DNA from: Chloroflexota bacterium
Lineage (GTDB): Bacteria > Chloroflexota > Anaerolineae > Anaerolineales > Anaerolineaceae
Reading direction: 5' to 3'
Length of the DNA stretch: 64,000 nt
Assembly (NCBI GenBank): GCA_029265085.1
Contig: JAJUJY010000001.1
Coordinates: 1 to 64,000, forward strand
Shown here piece after piece: positions 18,376 to 26,459 of this stretch. The position numbers were made by a program, and so were the translations under genes. Position 1 is the stretch's first letter; the number at the start of each line of letters is the position of its first letter. The notes under the pieces were generated by a model. The model saw nothing but the letters and a program-made list of their open reading frames with translations. It ran no database searches and was not told the DNA's origin.

Positions 18376-21093
18376 TTATACGTCCTTCAAACGCGGATTA
18401 AGAATCCGGTTAAGCGCAAATCCCAACAGCGCGAAGGCTAATCCAGTAAGCAACATCAAACTAATCGGCTCTAACACCCAGTAACGTGAGCCGTAAGCTG
18501 CCCCATAACGCAGCGCGGAATATACCACCCTGCCCCAGGTCGGATAACGTGGATCGCTGATATTAAAAATAGCCAGTGTGGCTTCCAGGAAAAAGAAATT
18601 GGGAATCAAGATCACAATCTGCGGAACAATCACTGGCAATATGCGCGGAATCAGGTACTGCGTAATAATTCGCCAATTACTGGCACCATATACCTGGGCA
18701 GCCTCAATATATCCTGACTCTTTAATTTGCAGAAATGCAGCACGAAATGCTTTCGTTGGACTTCCTAAAACATTCAGCAAAACAATCAAGCCTAAAACCA
18801 ACCACAAATTAAAACCATAATAAGCATACAGCAACACACCAACCGCCATAACTGGCAAAATCAGGTTCGCCTCAATCGCTCGTTGGATCAGTCCATCCAC
18901 CCATCCACCAAACCAGGCACTCACTGCCCCAATAATGAGCGAAGCCAATGCGGTGGCCAGTGACCCCAATACCCCAATCACTAAAGCAAACGGCAACCCC
19001 CATAAGAGCGGTACGATCAGATCTCGCCGCAGATGATCTGTACCTGCCCAGCCTTCCACCTGGCCAAAAACAACAAGCTGCGCATCCAGATCACTATCCT
19101 GCTCAAAAAGGATGCCGTTCAACCGCAAGGTGTAGGTTCCAGGCACAATCACAGGCTCCTCTTCGATTGGGTCAGCAAAAAGCAGATAGAATCCGGGTGT
19201 CTGGTAATCCCCGGTTGTAACAACCCATTTTTTCCAATGTTCATTGGTCATAACTAACCGGCGGAAAGGAACATTCTCGCTAAAAGGATAGGTCATATCC
19301 CCCGTAACCGCTGTATTTTTGAGAGAAATTTCTCTCCCATCTGGGGTTATCCAGGTTAAGGAAATGAAAGGTGTTTTTTCAACATACTTCCCATTGATAT
19401 ATAAAACAAGGTCACTGGGGAAATCCTGGTAAGAATAATCAAACGTAAAATCAATCTGCACTGTTGGCAGCTCTGAATTCGATCGGTCAAGTTGTTTAAC
19501 CGCTGTACCATCCTGGCTGCTGAGAACAATCGTCGAAGGAAGATCATCTTTACGAAAGAAATTGATCCATTTGGGCAAAGCCAATTTCGCAGACGTTGGA
19601 TGCCCTGTCATATATGATTCAGTCCACTCACGGCCGATGGGATCATAGGGGATATATTTCGTTACGGCGATTGCACTCGCAATCAAGCCAAGCACCATCA
19701 AAAACCCCAAAATAGCCGCTGGCTCACGCCGAATCTCCTTCCAGGCTTGTTTTGTTCCAGATCCCATTTTATATATCCAAGTGCGGATCTGTTTGAAAGG
19801 ATGAATCTTACCCTTTCGTTTTGTCTGCATTGACATATTCTGCCAATATTCCCTGGAGCGCCGGCGAAACAGCCCTTTGATATTTTCTATCCAGGTACGG
19901 CCAGCCTGCCGCAGCGACTGAACAGAGATTTGTTCTTTTTGTTCAACACGAATCCGTGGATCAACAAGCACATAAAAGATATCCAAGAGAAAAACCGTCA
20001 CGCCAAGCAGATAAGCGAACAATACCACGATTCCAATAACAATCGTCATTTCACCGCGGTACATACTCTCCCCGTGAAAGTTTGGCAGCGCATCCACAAA
20101 CAATTTCCCTATACCAGGCCATTGAAAAAAGAACTCCAGCGCTGTAATTGTCTGCCAAAAACCGACCAACATTAATGCAAAACTGGTCAGCATATAGGGC
20201 AGCACCGGGCGCAAAATATATTGGATCTCAACCGTATGGCGGCGAAGCCCTTTGGACCGGGCCAGTGTCACATAGTCTTCTTCAGAATAAATCAATAGAA
20301 AAGTACGCCAATTGCTCACCAGTTGAAAGATCAGGCTTAACACGATCGCCAAAACTGGTAAAACAAGATGATACGATACCACTTTAACCGTTTCCCAGAG
20401 TGTTTGCGGAGGGAGTGCCCCAATCATTTTTCCAACCGGGAACCACTTGAATTCCACAGCAAAAACAACTACCAGCAAAACACCAAAGACCCAACTTGGA
20501 ACAGAAGAAAGTGGTGTAAGAATTCCGATCAAACGGTCCAACCAATGACCTTCACGTTGGCTTAGAAAGAGTGCCAGAGGAATACCAAGAATAGCCAGGA
20601 GCAAATAGGCCGTTCCGGATAATAACAGCGTATTGGGCAGCTGCGAAAAAATAATCGTCCGGCTGTCATCCGTGGCAATTACTCCCGAACTGGTTTTCAC
20701 ATACATTCCAAATTTGCGATGGTCCCAGACATTTCCCCAGTCCAGGGTCAAAGCTTTGTAGGTATAAAAAAGATGCTTTGGCCAGAAGGATAACGTAAGG
20801 CCCTCTTTTGCCTCCAGCGCTTGCCGAACAGCGCTCAGATCCCCTTGAAAATTTTGGTCCAGGCTCATGTAAAAAACTTCTGCATCTACCCGGTCACGAG
20901 CAACCTTATCGACCATACCACCCCGGTTCGCAATAACCATCGTAACAAAAATTCCAAACACAATGGTTAAGGCAATCGCCAAAGCACGCCGGAACAGATA
21001 CCGCACTGCCCGGAACCAGGGATTTTTAATGAAAGCTGTCAAAAATTGTTTTTGCAGAACAGGGGGATTGGTTTGAGATATTAAGTTATCCAT
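18376..21093 (-). CDS. Single-chain DppB-DppC fusion, peptide/nickel-type ABC permease
   Basis: A 905-residue protein that joins two permeases normally encoded apart. Residues about 15-390 are a DppB-type half, with a long periplasmic loop after TM1 and a cytoplasmic coupling loop ARSKGLRRHTVEIQYILRP. A basic linker follows (about 395-455). A DppC-type half runs to the end, with a second coupling loop around EAAQVYGASNWRIITQYLIP. In the DppC half about 180 residues of beta-rich extracytoplasmic sequence are inserted between TM1 and TM2. No solute-binding protein or ATPase of this family lies nearby, so partners must come from elsewhere. The substrate is unknown. A TATAAT at 21135-21140 may serve as -10. 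The ribosome-binding site is weak. Confidence 0.82.
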   Translation of the reverse strand: MDNLISQTNPPVLQKQFLTAFIKNPWFRAVRYLFRRALAIALTIVFGIFVTMVIANRGGMVDKVARDRVDAEVFYMSLDQNFQGDLSAVRQALEAKEGLTLSFWPKHLFYTYKALTLDWGNVWDHRKFGMYVKTSSGVIATDDSRTIIFSQLPNTLLLSGTAYLLLAILGIPLALFLSQREGHWLDRLIGILTPLSSVPSWVFGVLLVVVFAVEFKWFPVGKMIGALPPQTLWETVKVVSYHLVLPVLAIVLSLIFQLVSNWRTFLLIYSEEDYVTLARSKGLRRHTVEIQYILRPVLPYMLTSFALMLVGFWQTITALEFFFQWPGIGKLFVDALPNFHGESMYRGEMTIVIGIVVLFAYLLGVTVFLLDIFYVLVDPRIRVEQKEQISVQSLRQAGRTWIENIKGLFRRRSREYWQNMSMQTKRKGKIHPFKQIRTWIYKMGSGTKQAWKEIRREPAAILGFLMVLGLIASAIAVTKYIPYDPIGREWTESYMTGHPTSAKLALPKWINFFRKDDLPSTIVLSSQDGTAVKQLDRSNSELPTVQIDFTFDYSYQDFPSDLVLYINGKYVEKTPFISLTWITPDGREISLKNTAVTGDMTYPFSENVPFRRLVMTNEHWKKWVVTTGDYQTPGFYLLFADPIEEEPVIVPGTYTLRLNGILFEQDSDLDAQLVVFGQVEGWAGTDHLRRDLIVPLLWGLPFALVIGVLGSLATALASLIIGAVSAWFGGWVDGLIQRAIEANLILPVMAVGVLLYAYYGFNLWLVLGLIVLLNVLGSPTKAFRAAFLQIKESGYIEAAQVYGASNWRIITQYLIPRILPVIVPQIVILIPNFFFLEATLAIFNISDPRYPTWGRVVYSALRYGAAYGSRYWVLEPISLMLLTGLAFALLGFALNRILNPRLKDV

Positions 21094-21176
21094 TTGATCA
21101 GGTTGTTTCAGCAGTAGAGGTTGGAAGTAATCCTATTATATATCCTTGAATCGATAAAAAAACTAGTCATTCGGGT

Positions 21177-21216
21177 AAAAAAAATGCTTGCCTGATTTAT
21201 TAATAACCAGGCAAGC
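21177..21216 (-). terminator. Rho-independent terminator after the GntR regulator gene
   Basis: A 9 bp perfect stem, GCTTGCCTG (21186-21194) pairing with CAGGCAAGC (21208-21216). On the minus strand it is followed by A and a run of eight T. It lies 25 bp past the stop of the GntR gene and separates it from the fused permease gene. Confidence 0.8.
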
Positions 21217-21240
21217 CGTTTATCAAAAACCTAAAGGAAT

Positions 21241-21987
21241 TTATCCGCGGAATTGTGGAGCGGAGAGCACATCGACCGAAAACTTACCGCAAGTAATCGC
21301 CTTAAAATAATCCAGTGGAATTTCTTTATCAGAGAAAACAATCCGTTCAGCCTGCAACAAATTTGTTTTTGCATAAACCTGCAGCAATTTTACAATTTCT
21401 TTCGAAGGCGCATTGATTGCTTCAAACTCAATTTGTCCGTGATGTAAGTTTAACCGGTATTGATTTTGGAGAAGCTGGTAAAGCGAGGTATTTTCACGAT
21501 ATTTCGTCTCAATTCCGGGACATAACGAATATGGGATGAAATGCTCATCCACCAAAAAAGGCTGCTCATTCACAAATCGAATACGTTTAAGATAATAAAC
21601 CATTTCCCCGGGTTTTATTCGTAACCTTGCTGCAATTTCAGCCTCTGCAGGAATGACCTTCTGGTCAAGGATGCGCGAAGTATGAGGAATATTTTTCTGA
21701 TTCATCTCCTCGGTAAAGCTTATCAAACCACCAATAAAACGAGTGCGCCCGGTTTGACTGGTAACGATCGTGCCCTTTGACTTTTCCCGTTTGAGATAAC
21801 CCTCATTTACCAAAGCCAATACAGCCTGTCGAACTGTAGACCGGCTAATATCATATTTTTCCATCATCTCATTTTCAGTCGGGATCGTTTCGCCAGGTTT
21901 CCACTGACCACTTTCGATACCTTCCTTAATAATTTGTAGAAGCTGGTAATAAAGCGGAATTGGATTCTGCTTATCGAGCATTTCCAC
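21241..21987 (-). CDS. GntR-family transcriptional regulator (HutC/UTRA type)
   Basis: The N-terminal winged helix (about 8-75) has the standard GntR pattern: PLYYQLLQIIKEGIESGQW, PTENEMMEKYDISRSTVRQAV and NEGYLKREKSKGT. The remaining 170 residues form a UTRA effector domain (with PAEAEIAARLRIKPG and VYYLKRIRF), which in relatives binds a sugar, sugar phosphate or organic acid. A GTG start at 21987 with GGAGGGG 5 nt upstream fits better than the ATG 6 bp inside. It is the last gene of the leftward ABC/kinase operon and is the natural candidate to bind the palindromes at 31.3-31.5 kb and possibly the one just upstream of itself. Confidence 0.88.
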   Translation of the reverse strand: MEMLDKQNPIPLYYQLLQIIKEGIESGQWKPGETIPTENEMMEKYDISRSTVRQAVLALVNEGYLKREKSKGTIVTSQTGRTRFIGGLISFTEEMNQKNIPHTSRILDQKVIPAEAEIAARLRIKPGEMVYYLKRIRFVNEQPFLVDEHFIPYSLCPGIETKYRENTSLYQLLQNQYRLNLHHGQIEFEAINAPSKEIVKLLQVYAKTNLLQAERIVFSDKEIPLDYFKAITCGKFSVDVLSAPQFRG

Positions 21988-22002
21988 CTGCGCCCCTCCG
22001 GA

Positions 22003-22020
22003 AAAATTTGATCAAATTTT
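22003..22020. promoter_or_regulatory. 18-bp perfect palindrome upstream of the GntR gene
   Basis: AAAATTTGATCAAATTTT is a perfect inverted repeat 16 bp before the GTG start of the regulator. A second inverted repeat, TTCATTCT-N6-AGAATGAA (22026-22047), lies just beyond. Its sequence differs from the palindromes at 31.3-31.5 kb, so it may serve another regulator or be structural. Confidence 0.4.
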
Positions 22021-22067
22021 GTAGATTCATTCTATCATAAGAATGAAAAGCAGATACAAAGGCAAGG

Positions 22068-23159
22068 TTACCCAATTGCCTTGCCACTGGCCATATCAAA
22101 CAACAAGACATGGTTAGGATCCAGAGTAACATTGACGGGGGTGTGTGGTGCTGCGCGATACGTGGTGGGCATAACCACCTGGATACGAGTGCCATCCAAT
22201 TGAACTGTGGCTACATTCATATCTCCCAGGGTTTCAACAACAAATATTTCGCCTTTAAGGCTGCCGTTCACTGCAATTTCTGGATGGATTTGTAAATAAT
22301 ACGGGCGTATTCCCAAAACAACATCTTCGGGGAGATCCATTTGATTTTCAAAACGTTCAGGCAGTTGCACGCGCAAAGATTTATTCTGCACATACAGGTG
22401 GTCGTTCTCACGAACAAGCTTCCCTTCCAAAAAATTCATTGGTAGATTACCAATAAAACTTGCGACAAACAAGTCCACTGGATGATCATAAATCTGCCGC
22501 GGGGTATCAATCTGGTGCAAACGTCCATCACTCATAACAGCAACCCGATCAGCCAAAGCCATTGCATCTTCCTGGTCATGCGTAACTAAAATCATGGTAT
22601 ATCCCAGATCAATATGCAGCCGCTTGATATACATGCGCATGTGAAAACGTTGGCTGGTATCCAGGTGTGAAATTGGCTCATCTAGCAAGAAAACATTTGG
22701 CTTGCGGATCAATGCACGAGCTAATCCAACAGCTTGGGACTGTCCGCTGCTTAATTTCCCTGGTTTGCGGTCATAGAGTTCGATGATACCAATAATTTCC
22801 GCCACTTCCCGCACCCGTTGATCTATATCAGCCTGCTTCCATCCAGCTGCACGCAAAGGAAAAGCTAGATTTTCATACACACTTAAAGTAGGGTAAAGAG
22901 CATAGGTCTCAAATGCCATCGCCACATTACGCTCACTGGGTTTGCGCTCTATTACTGAAACCCCATCAAACAAAATATCACCGTCGGTTATTTCTTCTAG
23001 CCCGGCAATCATACGCATGGTAGAAGATTTACCGCAACCAGATGGTCCCAAAAAGGCGATAAATTCACCATTCTGGATATCCATCGAGATGCCGCGGACC
23101 GCAGTGACTTTGCCATACTGTTTATGAATATTATTTAAAGTTACCGATGCCACAGACAC
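22068..23159 (-). CDS. ABC transporter ATPase, MalK/GlpT-like, with atypical signature motif
   Basis: A 363-residue importer ATPase with Walker A GPSGCGKSS, Q-loop FETYALYPTLSVYENLAFPL, Walker B NVFLLDEP, D-loop SHLD, switch His in ILVTHD, and a C-terminal TOBE-type regulatory part from about 235. The signature reads LSSGQSQAVGLARAL where most relatives have LSGGQ(Q/R)QRVA(L/I)ARAL, so one side of the ATP sandwich is unusual. It is 5 bp downstream of a second, more canonical ATPase gene. Two unlike ATPases with two permeases suggest a heterodimer, as in the glycerol importer GlpST. A GTG start is used at 23159; an in-frame GTG 6 bp inside is also possible. Confidence 0.87.
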   Translation of the reverse strand: MSVASVTLNNIHKQYGKVTAVRGISMDIQNGEFIAFLGPSGCGKSSTMRMIAGLEEITDGDILFDGVSVIERKPSERNVAMAFETYALYPTLSVYENLAFPLRAAGWKQADIDQRVREVAEIIGIIELYDRKPGKLSSGQSQAVGLARALIRKPNVFLLDEPISHLDTSQRFHMRMYIKRLHIDLGYTMILVTHDQEDAMALADRVAVMSDGRLHQIDTPRQIYDHPVDLFVASFIGNLPMNFLEGKLVRENDHLYVQNKSLRVQLPERFENQMDLPEDVVLGIRPYYLQIHPEIAVNGSLKGEIFVVETLGDMNVATVQLDGTRIQVVMPTTYRAAPHTPVNVTLDPNHVLLFDMASGKAIG

Positions 23160-23164
23160 CTTCC

Positions 23165-24280
23165 TTAGTTATTCACAGACATTTCTGTCATTTCAACCGG
23201 ATGGTAAATAGCATTTCCATCAACAAAAACATGCAATATTTGCGGATGAATGCTAATCCAGGCACGTTCCCCAACTTTCCAAACCTGGTCCGGTGGGGTA
23301 ACAACCTGAGCTAACTGACTTCCTAGTTTTACCGTGATCAAGTTGCGGTGACCTTGAGGCTCCACCAGGTAAATTTCTACAGGCGTGCTATAAAAATGAT
23401 CTGCTGTTTCCGATAGCTTAATTTGGTTTGCCCGTATCCCCAATAAAAGATTGCTATTTTCTGAACCATAAGGCAAAGATTGATCTGGAGCAGGAATAAA
23501 ATGTTCACTATTCTGAATGCGGTATCCTGTCGATCCATTTAATGAGGCTCGATCCACTTTAATAAAGCTCATCGGAGGATCACCAATAAAACTAGCCACA
23601 AAATCATTCGCAGGATTCTTATAAACGTCTTCCGGTGCACCTTCCTGCATAATTCGCCCCTTATTGAGCACGATGACCCGGTCTGCCAATGCCATTGCTT
23701 CACGGTAATCATGGGTCACGTGAATAACTGTTGATTTTTTCTCCAGGGACAAATTTTTTAATTCTGCCCGCATTTGGATGCGTAAGCGAGCATCCAAATG
23801 CGAAATTGGTTCATCCAGCAAATACAAATCAGCCTCACGGATTAAGCAGCGCCCCAATGCTACCCGTTGACGTTGGCCGCCACTTAAAAACCCTGGCTTT
23901 CGATCTAACATGGCTTCAATATGCAACAATTCTCCCATCGCCTGAACACGCTTTTGAATTTCATCTGCAGGTAACCCACGTGCATGCAGCGGAAATGCCA
24001 TATTTTCAAACACAGTTAAGTGCGAATACAACGCATAATTCTCAAACACCATTGAGAAATTACGCTTTTCTGGGGGTACGCCTTTCAACGACCGGCCGCG
24101 GAAAAAGATTTCACCATAATTGGGTTGAGCAATACCGGCAATTAAGCGTAATGTGGTCGATTTACCAGCACCAGCCGGCCCGAATAAAACCACAAACTCC
24201 CCCTCATTGACATGAAAAGTAAGATTTTTAACCGCCAGGGTGGTTCCAAAACGTTTGGTGACGCCGCGTAATTCAATCAT
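23165..24280 (-). CDS. ABC transporter ATPase, MalK/GlpS-like
   Basis: A 371-residue ATPase with Walker A GPAGAGKST, Q-loop FENYALYSHLTVFENMAFPL, canonical signature LSGGQRQRVALGRCL, Walker B DLYLLDEP, D-loop SHLD and switch His in VIHVTHD. The C-terminal 130 residues are TOBE-like. The ATG at 24280 overlaps the stop of the small membrane protein gene (ATGA) and has GGAGG 7 nt upstream. It should power the importer encoded by the two preceding permease genes, probably paired with the following ATPase. Confidence 0.9.
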   Translation of the reverse strand: MIELRGVTKRFGTTLAVKNLTFHVNEGEFVVLFGPAGAGKSTTLRLIAGIAQPNYGEIFFRGRSLKGVPPEKRNFSMVFENYALYSHLTVFENMAFPLHARGLPADEIQKRVQAMGELLHIEAMLDRKPGFLSGGQRQRVALGRCLIREADLYLLDEPISHLDARLRIQMRAELKNLSLEKKSTVIHVTHDYREAMALADRVIVLNKGRIMQEGAPEDVYKNPANDFVASFIGDPPMSFIKVDRASLNGSTGYRIQNSEHFIPAPDQSLPYGSENSNLLLGIRANQIKLSETADHFYSTPVEIYLVEPQGHRNLITVKLGSQLAQVVTPPDQVWKVGERAWISIHPQILHVFVDGNAIYHPVEMTEMSVNN

Positions 24281-24534
24281 TTCAGCGCCTCCTTGCCCAT
24301 TTCTTGAAGTAATTCTTCATAAGCAGTCCGCTCAATTTCTTCTTCCCTTCGTTTTTGCTGAAGCATTTTTCGGATTCCAACTGCGAAAAAAATTACTCCA
24401 ACAGAAACGCACAAGATCAAACCAACACTTAAGCATGGCACAATAGGGTCAATAAACTTGAGCCAGATCAAGCCGGTCAATATTGTTAGCATTAGCGACC
24501 ACCAAAAACGGTCCCAAATCGCAGAAATAGACAT
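24277..24534 (-). CDS. Small two-helix membrane protein of the ABC importer (GlpU/DUF2160-like position)
   Basis: I set the start at ATG 24534 because GAGGAGG lies just upstream. Longer readings run back into the preceding permease gene. The 85-residue product has hydrophobic segments at about 11-27 and 32-52 and a charged helical tail (QQKRREEEIERTAYEEL). In the glycerol ABC operon glpSTPQUV a small membrane protein (GlpU) accompanies the two permeases. The gene set here is the same, but sequence homology is not established. It is translationally coupled to the ATPase gene. Confidence 0.7.
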   Translation of the reverse strand: MSISAIWDRFWWSLMLTILTGLIWLKFIDPIVPCLSVGLILCVSVGVIFFAVGIRKMLQQKRREEEIERTAYEELLQEMGKEALK

Positions 24535-24550
24535 GTTGATCCTCCTCAGT

Positions 24551-25408
24551 TTATCCGCGCACTGCGCCAAAAGTAAGACCGCGCACAATCCAGCGCTGCA
24601 AGATCAGAGCAAACAAAATCATCGGCACCACACAAACCGTAGCTGCTGCCGAGAGTGGCCCCCAAAGAATGCCGCGCTGTGTCCAAAAATCACCCACACC
24701 GACCGTAATTGTTTTGGCCATGTCTCGGGTTAAAATGGAGGCGAATAAATATTCATTCCACGAAAATAACAGGCAGAAAATTGCTGTCACCGCAATACCA
24801 GGTGCAGCCAACGGCAGAACCACCTTCCAAAACACTTTAAATCGGGTGTAACCATCCAAGCGAGCAGAATCTTCCAATTCGGTCGGAATATCCTGGAAGA
24901 AGGAATGCATCAACCAGATCGCAAAAGGAAGGTTAAAAATGGTGTAGCAGACAATCAGCGTTCCCAGGCGATCTTGACCAAGCTGCAAAAATTGACCAAG
25001 AGCAGTATTTCCCACCGTGCGAAAAATGACGAAAAACGGCAGCACAACAGCAATTGCTGGCATCATGCGGGTGGTCAGGATGAAGAACATTAAATTGCCA
25101 CCGCCAACGTTATAACGAGCAAAACCATAAGATGCCAGTGACCCTGTAACAACAACAATCGCAGTTGAACCCAAAGCAACAATCAATGTATTGCGAATAT
25201 AAAGTGCAAAATTTGCCTGCTGAAATGCATACTGATAATGTTCAAAGGTAGGTTGGAAGAGAAACACCGGCGGCGACATTAAAATTGCGTTTGTTGGCTT
25301 AAGCGATGTCGCAATCATCCAATAAATTGGGAAAAGCACCAGAATTAAAACGGCAATTGCAATCGTCTGCCGTAGAATATCCATGGGGGTAAATTTCTTA
25401 ATCCGCAT
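24551..25408 (-). CDS. Carbohydrate/polyol ABC permease, MalG type
   Basis: A 285-residue inner-membrane permease with six predicted helices. It has the CUT1-family coupling motif around ELEDSARLDGYTRFKVFWKVVLPLAAPGIAV and a C-terminal RWIVRGLTFGAVRG, the usual end of MalG-type subunits. It forms the pore with the MalF-type protein encoded 20 bp upstream. Confidence 0.9.
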   Translation of the reverse strand: MRIKKFTPMDILRQTIAIAVLILVLFPIYWMIATSLKPTNAILMSPPVFLFQPTFEHYQYAFQQANFALYIRNTLIVALGSTAIVVVTGSLASYGFARYNVGGGNLMFFILTTRMMPAIAVVLPFFVIFRTVGNTALGQFLQLGQDRLGTLIVCYTIFNLPFAIWLMHSFFQDIPTELEDSARLDGYTRFKVFWKVVLPLAAPGIAVTAIFCLLFSWNEYLFASILTRDMAKTITVGVGDFWTQRGILWGPLSAAATVCVVPMILFALILQRWIVRGLTFGAVRG

Positions 25409-25428
25409 TATTCACCTCAGCGTGCCGA

Positions 25429-26376
25429 TTAATTTGACCGGGCGCGTTCAGCCTGTTCGCGCATGAGCCTGCGCAAAACCAGGCCGGAAAATACGACGAT
25501 CACGAACAGGATGATCAGCGCCATTGCGCTGGCTTGATCCATGCGGAACTGTTTTAAACCGACTCGGTATAAAAGGTAGGTAACGGTTTCTGTTGCATTA
25601 CCAGGACCACCGCGCGTGGTAGTAGCAATCGGATCATATAAACGGGCAGCGTCAATCGAGCGCAATATAAATATCAACGTTAAGACTGGAGAAAGAAGTG
25701 GAAAGGTTAGGCGGCGTAAAACCATTAAACCTGATGCACCGTCTAAGGCTGCTGCCTCAAATGGTTCCTTGGGTAGAGATTGCAAACCAGCCAGGGTAAT
25801 CAACATGACAAAAGGAGTCCATTGCCAGACATCAAAAATGACGATGCTAAATAACGCTGTCTTGGCATCTCCCAACCAGTTTAGGGGCTGCAACCCAATG
25901 GCCTGTAAAGCAGCATTGTAAACCCCAAAATCTGAGTCGTATAAATAACGCCAGATCATCCCTACAGCAGCCGGAGCCGACGCCAAAGGCATTAAGAACA
26001 ATGAACGGATAATGCCTTTGAACCATTTGAGCTGGTTGATTAAAAATGCCAGACTGATACCAAGCGTCATTTGGATGCTGACGGAAATAACAGCGAAGAA
26101 CAGAGTCCGGGCAGATGACTGCCAGAACACCGTATTATTCATTGCGTAACGAAAATTCGTTAGTCCGACAAAATTCCAGATAGCGGAAGGCCCGGCAGTT
26201 AAATCGACATGGCGGAAAGCCAGGTTAATCGCATAGAACAGAGGAAACAGACCAAAAAAGAACAGCACAATCATCGCTGGAGCTACTAGCAAGGCACTGT
26301 ATGTTTTGTCGGACATGACTTTGCTGTTCTTCTCGGGGCTGGAATTCCCTTTTGAAAAGAGAGCGGAAAGCTTCAT
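25429..26376 (-). CDS. Carbohydrate/polyol ABC permease, MalF type
   Basis: A 315-residue permease with six helices and the EAA-type coupling loop PKEPFEAAALDGASGLMVLRRLTFPLLSP. Its N-terminus is cytoplasmic and polar. It lies downstream of the solute-binding protein gene, separated by a strong stem-loop at 26410-26438 that may lower expression of the membrane subunits. Confidence 0.9.
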   Translation of the reverse strand: MKLSALFSKGNSSPEKNSKVMSDKTYSALLVAPAMIVLFFFGLFPLFYAINLAFRHVDLTAGPSAIWNFVGLTNFRYAMNNTVFWQSSARTLFFAVISVSIQMTLGISLAFLINQLKWFKGIIRSLFLMPLASAPAAVGMIWRYLYDSDFGVYNAALQAIGLQPLNWLGDAKTALFSIVIFDVWQWTPFVMLITLAGLQSLPKEPFEAAALDGASGLMVLRRLTFPLLSPVLTLIFILRSIDAARLYDPIATTTRGGPGNATETVTYLLYRVGLKQFRMDQASAMALIILFVIVVFSGLVLRRLMREQAERARSN

Positions 26377-26409
26377 TTTATTCTCCGCAAAGTTAGAATT
26401 TTGGGATGA

Positions 26410-26438
26410 GGATAGGGAGCGATGTCTGCTCCCTATCC
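26410..26438 (-). promoter_or_regulatory. Intercistronic stem-loop between binding protein and permease genes
   Basis: An 11 bp perfect stem, GGATAGGGAGC pairing with GCTCCCTATCC, with a 7 nt loop. No T-run follows in the direction of transcription, so it more likely stabilises the upstream mRNA end or attenuates than terminates. Confidence 0.6.
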
Positions 26439-26459
26439 ACTAACCCAACCTGAAATTAA

